Below are positions 34,881 to 46,244 of a stretch of DNA of 64,000 nucleotides, one piece after another. How positions within the stretch are numbered: position 1 is the first letter of the stretch; every line of letters begins with the position of its first letter. The stretch spans positions 22,272,144-22,336,143 of the forward strand of contig OX485809.1 in assembly GCA_950295325.1 (NCBI GenBank), written 5' to 3'. The DNA is from Polytrichum commune (taxonomy: Eukaryota; Streptophyta; Polytrichopsida; Polytrichales; Polytrichaceae). The notes beneath the pieces are model-generated. The model saw only the letters and a list, made by a program, of their open reading frames with translations, did not search any database and was not told the DNA's origin. The position numbers and the translations under genes were made by a program.

Positions 34881-37800
34881 TGACCAAGTCTTACAAGGTG
34901 GCACAAAGAAGGCCCTCCAAAGGGAGCAATGGTGATGGCCACCCACATGGAGGGATGGAAAAGTGTGTGAGTGATGCTAAAGAGATGTTTTAGCCTTAGA
35001 GACCACACAAAGCCTCAGAGCAGCTAAGTGTGGGTGGTCGCCCGAAAGAAGTTGCATGATGTTCCTAGGGACAACAACACTCTTTTGAGCACTATTTTTT
35101 TTTATTATCCGATTTGGGTGAATAAATTATTGATAAATAGGTATTTTGAAGAGTTTTTTAATGGCATAAAGGTTGTGCTAGTCATACAAGGGGTTGTGGC
35201 CTGCAAAGCATGTCAAAGTCTTTTTGGGCGGTTAGCCCATGATTGTTATTTTGCGTCACTTTGGGTGGTCATTTACCTGGCCAATGACCTACAAAACAAG
35301 GCCTTCTATAACATACTTGGTGAACAACAAGTTTTTTTTGGGTTCATTACGAATAGGATGCACGAGCATGTTGTCACACCTTTCAAAAGCCTCCAAAGCC
35401 TATGGTAAACAAGAACATTTGCCAAGTTTGGTGGACACTCTCTTAATCAATTGTTCTCATTCACCTTATAAATAAGTCAAACACAAGCTTTAATGCTCCC
35501 CATAACATAATTAAGTTGCAGCATCCCATGGTTATGTTCTTGGGGCCCCCATGAATGAATGCACACTGCTTAATAATGTTATGCTGGAAGAGCTTGTACA
35601 ATTTTCTTTAGAATGGGTCGGCTTTTGGTAAATGATTGTTCTTGGTATTTAGCCACATAGCATTCTTACATTGCTTGAGACTCGCTCCATTCCCATGTGG
35701 AAATTAAGTCTAAGTTGTAAAACATATGAACCACGAAGCACTTCACAGTAATAGGTCTTTGTGCATCAAACTTGCATTTCTCCCATCGAGATAAGCACTT
35801 ACCTTCATGTTCTATCTGTGCATGACAAAAATTTGCAAAGTTTTAAAAAAATTAATTAAAATATTACAAATATGTATACTTATAAATCTGCAAACTCTTA
35901 TAAACACCGGAGAAATCAAAATAAGAAAGGATAGTATTTTTAAAATCTTACCCCCCCCTCCCAAAAAAGAAGGAAAAAAAAGAAGAAAAAAAAGCAGTTG
36001 GTGTAGTAGCACCAATGTGAATGTAAGCTTGTTCGCCTTATACTGATCATGGTTATTCATGTTGCACCCAATGCTTCAATGCCTTATTTTTAGGAAGTGG
36101 GCTCTATAGTGTTGTGGATAATCAGCAAGATATCAAGGGGTTATGATAGAGTAAATAAGAATCTGGAGTAATAAATCCTCTTCAAGACTAAGGTAGGCCA
36201 ACCTTTAGGGTTATTTCCAAGAGGTTTGCATAACAAAAATTACGGTTCCTTACCACTTGCTCTCTTCCGCTAGACAGGCTTGAAATCTATGAATAAGGAT
36301 TGAAATTCTATTATTTTTGTAGATCATGCAACCATCAAGTGGACGAGAACCAGTTATAAGGAACTACAATTCCCATAGTGTTGGCCTTCTCTGATGTGCA
36401 ATAAATTGTAGGAATAAAAACCACCTTTAGAGCATTGGATCCACATTGCCATATTCATATCTAGGAATAAAAAACATTGTCGAGCTCCATGTTATAGATA
36501 TTGGATCCAAGATGACCCTAAACTACCGGGTGATAGTGGAGAGGTACCCATTTCCAAATGAAGTGGTTGGCAATTCGATTCCCGGTGTGAAATCTTCTCC
36601 CTACTTGACACAAAAAAAATTAGCTAGGTAGGTAGAAAGCCAGGAACCCACTCATTATAAGGTAGGCAATAAACCCCGCCCTGCACCAAGAAGATTCTTG
36701 AGCAGGATAGAACCAACAGGCTCAAAATTCACGTAAGATTGCCCGATGTTGGTTATTTATTTATTTATTTACAGATATTGGATTCATCAACATGTGATTA
36801 ACCCTTAAAAATTTCAAGAAGCATCAACTCTTGTACCAAAAACTGTTTAAGGTTACGTATTGTTACTATTCGTTTAAATGTCAAAAGCAGCCTCAGCTAA
36901 AATCGACCCACTCAAAAAATTGTAAAATTATTTCAATGAAAGCATATACATAGATAAAACATGCAGAGATTTGGGAATGTATAATTGAACTATATTTACA
37001 CCTACACCACTCATATACTACCACATTTTTTATTTTTTTTATAAACATGGTTTCATATGGTTGTCATTTCACTTCCTCCTTACAGTAGTAGTTTCGATTC
37101 CACATCCCAAGTACTATTTGAAACTTGTTGAGAAGAAGTCTATGGGCGATGAAAGCAACTTCTGGCTTCTGGTGAGGCCACGTTGCATGTGCTTTCTCGA
37201 CCATCGGATCTGACCGATGTAACCCTCCACCCCTGATCTCCTTGGGGGCTTGTATAGACTATTGCATAGATCATAGAAATGTATACCATGCTCTTTAAGA
37301 TTTAACAACTTTAGGTATCTATAACAAAATAAATTCTCCAACTAAATGAAGTGCTCACATTATTTTGGGTTGTGTTGGTAGGGTGGGTGGAAATTAGTTT
37401 ATCCCCCATTGTACCTACTTCCTTATAGTACCTCAAGTCTTAATGAGAGTCCACATGAGTAAAAATACGAGATGCCATTAGTTTAGCACTAAATCTTATG
37501 GCGGGACATCAGTGTCCCAATAAATCGGAGCCTCCTTAACGATTGGTTTTGTGGTTGTTAGTGTTCAAAAATAATAACCAACTTTGAAAATCAGGACATG
37601 TATAGGAAGTCAAGATAAGCTCAACGCCGCTCTGATTGCCTTCAACCAATCATTTTTGACATTGACATGGGCTTTATGCGAGAACCGGTACCTTATGGGA
37701 CACCGGTGTCCTGCCATAAGGTTCAGTCTTTATGAATGAATCCAATGAAAGACACATTGTGTATGAGTAGGAAATCTAAGTTTCTACGACATAAGTTATA

Positions 37801-37900
37801 TAATGGGCAAGGTAGGCAGGTTATGATTGGACACTATGGTAGATGGGTCCTAAATGGATATTTTTCCCCCGATTAATCCACTTCTCCTAGGAAATGCAAC
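34881..37900. other. Intergenic, weak coding-like frame only
   Basis: The frame 35028-35408 (126 codons, plus) is hydrophobic and unrecognised. An 8-C run lies at 35951-35958 next to an A-rich stretch. Bases 35995-36060 loosely resemble part of the LTR-like sequence near 46150. There is no supported gene. Confidence 0.45.
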
Positions 37901-37909
37901 ATGTGAGTA

Positions 37910-38040
37910 GTACACTATGGTTAGTGAACCCAAATCAAGGTTGTAGTCACTTGCCTCATATTTTTTGGAGCTTGTATGAGCATCTTATTTATTATCAAAG
38001 CAAAGATTCTCATGCTCACTAAATGATCACATAGTGTCCC
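37910..38040 (+). mobile_element. Fossil LTR-family fragment
   Basis: This block (GAGCTTGTATGAGCAT, AAGATTCTCATGCTCA) resembles part of the LTR-like sequence at 45745-46222 and the inverted copy at 49440-49620. It is a short, old fragment. Confidence 0.4.
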
Positions 38041-38044
38041 TCAA

Positions 38045-38168
38045 CCCCCCCCCCCCCCTCCCCATGGTCCCAATTATATTATCTATTGAGCTTTGAATGG
38101 TTACTATTTTCCGACATGTAGTCCAATATCTTTTCAAGATGTGCCTTTTTTTTGGGGGGGGGGGGGGG
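38045..38168. repeat. Poly-C (14) and poly-G (15) runs 95 bp apart
   Basis: C runs at 38045-38058 and G at 38154-38168, followed by AGGGGG. The two tracts are complementary and could pair as a hairpin stem, or each could form a G-quadruplex on one strand. Confidence 0.85.
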
Positions 38169-38931
38169 AGGGGGTATTAATTTTTGGAGTTGCATCCAAC
38201 CACCTCCTACACTTGAGTGTTCTAATAAGAATGGTTTTTGACAAAGACTTTATACATGGCGTGCAGCCAACCCGAGCACCAACCTGATTCTCAAGCATTA
38301 AGCCTTCAATCCGGCCCAACTTTATCAACTTTTATCAGGCCCAATCTTGCCACATGTAAAGTGATGAGGCCCGATTTTAGGTCCCGATGTTCTTGAGGTG
38401 AAAGTTTAGTGAAGATAATTAACCTTTCATAGATCAACGGCAAAGATGTTCATTATGCAACGGATGAGCCCAATCCGGCCCATGTTGAGAGTTCAAGCCA
38501 AGGAAAACTTGTCCCATTTTCTTCAAGTGGCCCCAAAGAGTTGGCGCCAAAATTTTGTCACTGGGATGCCACATAAGATGAGTAAATGTTCAGGCCCAAC
38601 CTTAGTATAAAACCCTTAGGCTAGATTTGATGAAACCGAGTGATCCTATCACTTCTAGAAAAAAGACACGTTCACAACAACACCATTTGATAACTTTCGT
38701 TTTGAGTTGAAATATTTCGGGAGGCCAATCAGGGTAGGTTCGCATTGGTCTAAGTAGGTTTGGATTGTCACAAAAGGCTCGGTGACCTATTTCATAGGTT
38801 TGGTAGCTATGATTGAGGTATGTTTGCTATGTACTCCTTGTGTTGCCCTAATTCATTTATAGGCATGAGAAGAAATAAACTTTGGCACATGATATTATTC
38901 TTTTTCATGCAACATTTTCATCTTAGCTCTA

Positions 38932-39147
38932 GATTGATAATCTGAATTAGTGTGTGTTGCCTTTCGGAGTTACGCAATGCTATAACTATTAATGAGAATG
39001 TAGAATTTTACTAAGCAAAATCATTAATGTTCTATAATGTCCAAACAACCTATTGAGCTTTCGTTAGTAAAAATTGAATTCTTGAGTAAGTCGTTATTGC
39101 ACTATGTAAATCCGAATAGTAACGCAAACTAATTGGGATAATCAATA
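38932..39147. mobile_element. TA-flanked MITE (family C), diverged copy
   Basis: The interior is the reverse complement of 21739-21947 (e.g. TTTCGTTAGTAAAAATTGAA versus TTTCTACTAACGAAAG). The ends are decayed but still flanked by TA. Confidence 0.6.
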
Positions 39148-39512
39148 TAGCATTGGGTATTCAACATCCATCAAATTTCAATGGGTGAAATGTTTCATCA
39201 AGCAAGCAACTGCAAGTCACAAAATTGCCATATCAAGTTCAGAATAGGAGTTGAGATAGGAAATTTTACATGAGGCGGTAGTAAGTATGTGTGTGTATAT
39301 ATAATCAATCATGTAGATCTTCTCAATTATGTTCATTATTGATACTAGAATGATCTCTACATTTTGGGCGCACAATCCACTCTCATTGATTTGATGTCAA
39401 CCATTCCACTCCACTTTTACATTCAAGCTTTGGGGCTCAAGGAAGTTTGAATGAAGGGAAAACTACATGGACTCTACATTACATAAAGTGGATAATGTGT
39501 CAAGGATTACTA

Positions 39513-39866
39513 CACCAAATATTGTATTTATTGTCATATGATATTTTGTGTCATTATGGTGACACTTCTTATGAATAAGTTTACAAATATCGTAATCCAA
39601 TTTACATTTGGTTCATCCACTTTTAGTTCATTATAAGCATCCTACCATGCTAAGATGACTTACCGTCATGGATAAAATTGAAGTTTTGATGAAAAACCAT
39701 GATAGTAAATGCAATGTTGTAAATCTATATGGCCCAATTTTTTTTTACAAGGAATGACAAATAATGTTAGGTTTACATTTAGTGTTGGTGATACTACATG
39801 GGCAGTTCACAATTAGTATTGAGCTAGACAAAATAAAATTGGTGACACTAAATACAATGTTTGGTG
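39513..39866. mobile_element. TA-flanked MITE (family A), copy 2
   Basis: The inverted ends are CACCAAATATTGTATTTATT at the left and, as reverse complement, CACCAAACATTGTATTTAGT at the right. TA flanks lie at 39511-39512 and 39867-39868. It is homologous to 5173-5548. Confidence 0.75.
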
Positions 39867-40552
39867 TAGATTTTGTGACAAACCCACCTAAAAGAGATGG
39901 CTCTAACACAAAATCGAAAGGCCAGAAACACTTCAAAATCTCATAACCCTTGATTTGGAGTGAGAGTAAGGTTGATGCGTCTTGTTCATTAGATTGATCT
40001 TCATGAATCACTGTGCAAACACCAAATGTTACATTACATCCTCTCTAGGTTCCACCTAGTCATTGCAACACTAATAATGTGGATGGTAATGAATAATGCG
40101 GGCCACTGTAGATTAGTTGTTTAGGACAATGATATCTAAGAATTATAAACTCCTATCTCTATGTATCAAGTTATCTTGGATGTGAAGTTGGCTAGGTACT
40201 TGACTCTAATGAAGTGGTGGAGGGTTCAATGCTTTGATGTCATAAAAATTGAGTGCAGGTGCCATCCTATAAGGCAAGGTGCGAATTAAAATACTTTGCA
40301 CTTATATAATCATGACATGATTTGGTACTTACAATTTTTTATGATATGATTCATTCTTAATTAATGATCTGTTGGTGAGGCTTGGTATAGGTTCATGAGA
40401 CGGACGTGACATGAGTCATGGGTTTTGCATGACACGAACAAATGACCAAGATGACTGCACATCCTACACTAAACTTGAACCTCGTTCAACTTGGGTCAAA
40501 GTGACCCCAACTTAGGGATAACGTAGTCATTTTACACTTGTATTGAGACGCA
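39867..40552. other. Intergenic, nothing recognised
   Basis: There are short frames only. The sequence leads into the abutting CACTA-type ends. Confidence 0.5.
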
Positions 40553-40566
40553 TTTTCTAGTAGTGT

Positions 40567-40698
40567 CACTACTAGAAATGTGCTAGTTTCACAACACGAA
40601 GTGACCAGAATGACACAAGCCCGACTCAAGCCCGAGTGATTCTGATCACTTCGTGTCGAATCGTTTTGTTGTGAAATTGCCACATTTCTACTAATGTG
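40567..40698. mobile_element. 132-bp fold-back element with CACTA-type end
   Basis: It starts CACTACTAGAAATGTG and ends CACATTTCTACTAATGTG. The two halves pair through AGTTTCACAACA and CACGAAGTGA, with an 11-base insertion in one arm. Immediately to its left (40553-40565) lies TTTTCTAGTAGTG, a CACTA-type terminus in the opposite orientation, one base away. Confidence 0.7.
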
Positions 40699-43542
40699 TA
40701 TTGGTTGAAACTCTCAAGAGTTTTGGGTCGGTCCTCAATCCAGCCTCAAGTATAAAGTGAGCCTGAATATGAGTCATCTACCTTAAGAGATAGTGTGCCT
40801 AGCTAGTGCTACCAAAAATTTATTTGACTCATCTCCAAACTCCAATAAGTTCAATATTATGCGGTTTGACTAGAGTAGTTTTTTATGACGAAAATGATGA
40901 CATGTTGTCCCTTGCAAACCCTCATTGCACGACCTTGACTGATGATTTGAAGGGAGGAAAATATTGTGTAGGGATTGAATGCAACCTTGAACCAATCATC
41001 ACAACCCTGCCTACCCTCATGGGTTCATGTATTGTTGACATTGTAAAGTGACACTCATCTATAATTTTATTAATTGCAAAGTGTCATGATCTGAACATTC
41101 ATGTCACACTTGGGTCCAACCATGATAAGGTGGGCCATTGAGGACTAAATATAGCCTAGGAAAATCCTCAATACTTGGAATGTGCTGGCATTTCTTTTTA
41201 ACGAAATGAATGTTGAATCTAATGATAATATTGTAAACCATTTCCAAACCCTTATGCCAAGCTTGCGGTTGTTGATTTTAAAAGTAAAGTGAGGCAGTCT
41301 TTGGTCTGATTACACTTTGTGTGATCTCCCCACTCATATTATTATAAAATAAGATGATACTATTTATGTCAAAATACCACAATTATAGGATACTAGTGGG
41401 TGTATCTCCAACTATTTTGCCTTGCTCACGCCTCACCATCCACATGGTAGCACTCTTTTTCGGAAGGTGGCGAAGAGATCACGCATCAATAACTAAGTTT
41501 GGCATTGCATTTAATAATTTGGTTGTCCACTATTCAATATTTGTTGTTCAATCAATGCTAATTGTTTATTCTAGTGTCCGCAGAAGCATGATAGCAGATG
41601 CTTCATCACCTTCAAGCTTGTTCTTGCTTCCGGCACATACAGAAAGTGCAACACATGTTATGGCAACTACCTCAACACCAGTTGCTCATTGAAGGTTCGG
41701 ATGGTTGGTTTGGTGTGCATATGTAGATGATGAGGCAAAAGAGGGAAACAAAGAGGATAATGAGAATGAGTAGCATCATGGTTAGTCTTAGACATTATGA
41801 TTGGATTTGTGTGCTTTGGTTTTCATGTTTTGCCTTCCTTTGAATAAACCACAATTAGTGGTGGACTTGGTTTTGTGTCCGATTTCATCTTCCCTAGCTC
41901 CCATCATTTCACATACATGTTACTTAAGTCAATTGTCCAAATCCCATACATGATTTCAAATTCTATCTTTCAATGTGTTGGCAAATGATATTTGGTCTCA
42001 TTGTGTAATATCATATTGATCATGAAAATACAATGTAAAATGATAATGACTCTAATTAGTGAAAGAAACAGTTGTGTAACTATGTACTAACCATACTCAT
42101 GTTCATATTCCAAAAATCTATTGCAAAAATGCCACGGTTGTGGAATATTGATGCATGTACTATCACTGACAATTTTTCCCTAACCGCTTATAAGTTACCG
42201 CTCACCACTCACATGATAGCATTCCCCAATACAACATGTACCCGCAATAGTAAATAACCCCCACTCATCTATCACAAAAATCAAGAGACCACAAGCACCA
42301 AACAAAAAAAATTGAAAATAAGCCTCCCAACAAGAACCTAAGCCCTCCCACCCACCTCTAGCAAGCACGAAGCTTGAAGTAACAACAACAACAACAAAAA
42401 CCAAAACCAACCCAAAAACCATTAAACATAGAAGCTAAAAAACAAAACCACATAAAAGCCATATGGAGCCAATCAAACCCCACCCATCCACTCCCCACCT
42501 AACAAATATTCAACAAGGAAATAGTAAGATGACTTGACTTGGAGGGGAGAGCAATGCAACTCCAATGAGGGGCATCCATCAATGCATCTAAAAGGGATGG
42601 CAACTAACAAAGCACCTTGGAGTGAGGGTGGCCAACAAGCATGGGCAATGGCGACTAAAGGGCAAGGGAGGCAACAAAAAGAGAAACCAATGACAAAGCC
42701 AAAGGTCGAACATGAACAAATACCAACAACATCAAAGCGAGAGAAGGTAGGGCACCTAACAATGCCTAAACACGACCAAATAGCAAGCAAAGCCGATGAT
42801 GAGTAGCATGCGAGGAAACCAAGGAAGAGAAAATGATACAAAAGACCAAGCAAAAATAGAATCAACGTAGGCCATGGGGGGGGGGGCAAAGCATTGGAGC
42901 TTAGGCTACAACTTGGGAGGTTGGCCATACACTATAGTAAAGGCATTTGTTTTTAATCGGGAACCTATAGGGTTCCATAGTCTCGATTAGGTTGAAAATA
43001 AATTTTGATTAGGGCAGGGCCAATAATGTCATGACACATGTACATGGTTTGAGTGCTAAAGTGAGGAGGGATGAGTGGTTAGAATGAGCGGTCATTGCAT
43101 ACCGTAGACATTGGTAATATGTGTGGGCCAACTTTTGGCTTCAAAAATGCACAATAATGTTGCTAGACTCCTTTCCACCCTCAAAAACAGTGTGATTGAA
43201 GGTTTTAGAGTAGCTTGTTTGTCACTCTCATTAGAATCCATGTCCAGTGGATATTCATGACAAGTATGGAATTTATGGGTGGGATGAGCATGAGGCACTG
43301 GTCGTACCATACAACAAAGACATTAAATGTAAGCTCAAAATATTCATAGGATCTTCAAAAATCATGAGGCAAATGGCCATGGGTATGATTTGGATCTTAA
43401 ATTCAAGCCACCTCCTAGAAGCTAGGAAATTATCCGTTTTCTCTACAGAACTCCCCGGACTCTGATCCAAAAGATCTCAAAACATGGGAAATAAGCTATT
43501 TCGAGGGGGGGAAATGGGTTGCTTGAAAGTCAGGCGCAATGA
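40699..43542. other. Intergenic with a diverged duplication
   Basis: Bases 41354-41460 and 42100-42230 look like diverged copies of each other (blocks CCACAATTATAGGATA / CCACGGTTGTGGAATA and CCACATGGTAGCA / TCACATGATAGCA). An 11-G run lies at 42876-42886. The long overlapping frames at 42473-42928 on both strands are A/G-biased and not recognised. Confidence 0.4.
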
Positions 43543-43760
43543 TCGGGAAGAACCGGAAGTTAGTCACAAATAAACCAGTTGAGTTTAAGAAGAAGAAAAA
43601 AACGGTTGAAGTTCAAAACTACAGGATAATTACCAATCGTTTTAAAGAAATTTATAGAACATACCTCAATTTAATATAGGAAAACCGGAGGATGTCAACA
43701 TGTAACTGGTTGGACTTGCAAACACTAGGATCTCAACCGATTATGCCCAAAAATCTCCCC
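43543..43760 (-). mobile_element. Family B repeat copy
   Basis: It runs from TCGGGAAGAACCGG to AAATCTCCCC and is uninterrupted at the AAACACTAGGATC site. A short left-end piece of the same family recurs at about 44149-44180. Confidence 0.75.
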
Positions 43761-44850
43761 AATCACTCATCGGGAGGAAGACCTACATAGATCGATCATT
43801 TATATTTGGAATCTCTTTGCAACAGATTGCAGTTTCTGGGGCTGATTGATGGGCTTGCTGCAAGGGTCAAATGGTGTCAAAAGGGGACCAAAACAATTAT
43901 GAAATGGATCAGATTGGCAGCAGTCTTCAAACCCATGTGCAATTTTGCAAGCAAATATAAACAAAACCGGATGAGTTATATATATATATTTATATATATG
44001 GCTCATTACATTACTGGCTTTTTGGAGTTGCAGTGGTGTGACATATGTGCTTGTCTGGTGTCATGGCCATGGCATATAAATATGAATTTCAGCTCCCGCT
44101 TTCACATTTTGCATCATCTTATATGAAGCTCCCAGCAATTGCAGCAAGGAACGGGAAGAACCGGCCGCTACGGTAGGTGAGGCTAATGTGGACACCTCTA
44201 GCTCTGTGGAATCATCCAGCCGATGGATTTGAGCATTAGAAGCTCGAGCGTGTCAGCAGTTGTGAATCAAGACCAAAGGATCTGAAATCGTTGAGATCGG
44301 AGTTGAGGAAGGTGTTGATCTATGCTCCAGAATCGAAGATTTTCTACTTCTCAATGTGGTGTGTTAGGGAGGGGGGGGGGGGGAGGGACTTTTTTTATCG
44401 CTCAATGTTGTGTAATTGGACAACATCAAGGTTGTATTCTACATGGATCATTTGCCAATGAAAACCAAGTTGATAGCCAATATTGGATGTCTCTAAGGTG
44501 GTCACATGTAAGATAAAATGTTGTTGAATTTATTTAATTTTTGTTTTACTTCATTCTAGAATACCGACAATACAAGTTGGTCCGCACCTCACAGCCACAT
44601 GCCGCCTCCTAATTTGCCCACCTTGGGCACAAGAATCAAGCGTGTCATAGCTCAATGATATAGCACTCCTCGTCATGGAGGATGGTGGGTGTAGTTTGAC
44701 CATTGCAAAGGTGACTGACCTGAATATCATCAAGGCGGCAGCTAAATCACCATGTGTTACTCACCCACCGAATTAAAGCGACTATACCACCGATTAAGAA
44801 CCAAAAAAAAAGTGTCTGATTAAAGAAACTAACCGAATTAGCCTCATCTA
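43761..44850. other. Spacer with poly-G and TA runs
   Basis: A TA-rich run lies at 43976-44000 and 13 G at 44371-44383. The frame 43806-44126 is not recognised. Confidence 0.5.
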
Positions 44851-45048
44851 CCTTAGTCACAAATGAACTGGTTGAATTTGAAAAATGACCAGTTGAAGTG
44901 TAAGACTTTAGGAAAATTATCCATTATTTTAGAGGAATCTATGGAATAAACCTAAAATTAGTATTAATAAACTGGAAGATGTCAACATGTACTTGGTTGG
45001 ACTTGGAAACATTAGGACCTCAACTGATTATGTCCAAAATCTCCCCGG
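44851..45048 (-). mobile_element. Family B repeat copy
   Basis: It ends CAAAATCTCCCCGG. The left end is diverged and the start is approximate. It is uninterrupted at the AAACATTAGGACC site. Confidence 0.7.
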
Positions 45049-45143
45049 ACACTGCATTGGAGGCTTGGGTTGACGGTGAAGGGGAACATATCATAGTATG
45101 AAAGAAGCCATATATGTTGATTTGTGAGTTGTTGACAATGTCC

Positions 45144-45580
45144 GAGGAGATTTTTAGGCATAACCGGTCAAGGTTTTAGTGTTTCCAAGTCCAACCGGTT
45201 ACATGTTGACATTTTTTGGCTTTCTTTTATCAAATTGAGGTATATTCTCTAAAATTATTGAAAAAATGGTTAATTTTCCTGAGGTCTTGAACTTCAACCA
45301 GTTATTTCTCAAACTCAACCGTTTCATATGCAACTAGCGGCCAATTCTCCTTGTTCATTGTTTGATGACTTTTGGGCATAATTGTTCAAAATCCTAGTGA
45401 TTCCAAGTCCAGTTGTTACGTGTTGTGATCTTTTGGTTTCCTTGTACTAATTTGATGTCTATTTTATAGATTCTTCTAAAATGATTGGTAATTCCCCTAA
45501 AGTCTTGAACTTCAACTGGTTATTCCTCAAACTCAACCGGTTCATCTGTAACTAGCGGCCGGTTATCTTTATTCATTGCT
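45144..45580 (+). mobile_element. Two family B copies, head to tail
   Basis: Copy one (about 45144-45360) starts GAGGAGATTTTTAGGCAT. Copy two (about 45361-45580) starts TTTTGGGCATAAT. Each ends in an ACTAGCGGCC block followed by TTCATTG. Both are in the opposite orientation to the copies at 43543 and 44851. Confidence 0.75.
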
Positions 45581-45744
45581 TGATTGTACACATTTTGTAA
45601 GTCTAAAGCCGATCTGTTCAACAAGGTGCCTACATAAACACCCAGAAAAAAGGAGAAATAACGTTTTAAGGTATTGATAAGGTACTGCTGAGTTGTTTGG
45701 ATATTTTTCTCTTTGCACCCACTTCTCGTACAATAAAAAAACAC

Positions 45745-46244
45745 ATAATTAGTACGAGATGATTAGCAAGTCCGAATCGCGCCGGTAACCATTTGCCTCA
45801 TAATATGTAGAGTTCGTATGAATATCTAAGTCAATTAACAAAGGTAAGATTCTCATACGTCGTCGTTAAGTGGTCATATGGGTCTCTTAAATCATGTTTA
45901 CTATCAAGTTTGGAATGGTTAGCATATTTTGAGCACGTAGTTAACATCATCTTGTTGGCCAATGTCTGGTCAAAATCTTTGCAACATACAATGACACCAG
46001 ATTGGGGTTAAATCTACATAACATTAACTTACTCATATGTGAAGTCCAATTTTGTGGGGTTGGACATCCAATGCAAGGGGCCCCGTATCAAGCATGGCAT
46101 AAATAAAATAAAATAAAAGCAACGTTTGGGTTTCTTTTACCCTAACGTGAATGGGAGCCCGTTCCTCTTTACCGTGATCATGTTTGACCGAGCGTCACCG
46201 TAAGGGGTACTTCCTCCCTCTCAAGAGGTGGGTGGTATCAGAGC
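45745..46244 (+). mobile_element. Fossil LTR retrotransposon end with primer-binding site
   Basis: TGGTATCAGAGC at 46233-46244 is the primer-binding site matching the 3' end of initiator tRNA-Met, used by many plant LTR retrotransposons. The LTR-like sequence before it probably ends near CTCTCA at 46223. Related fragments lie at 37910-38040 (direct) and 49440-49620 (inverted). No recognisable gag or pol follows in the next few kb, so it is a broken, old copy. The left boundary is approximate. Confidence 0.45.

Noticed and set aside
42473-42928. Long open frames on both strands
   Set aside because: Opposite-strand overlap in A/G-biased sequence is typical of compositional bias, not coding.
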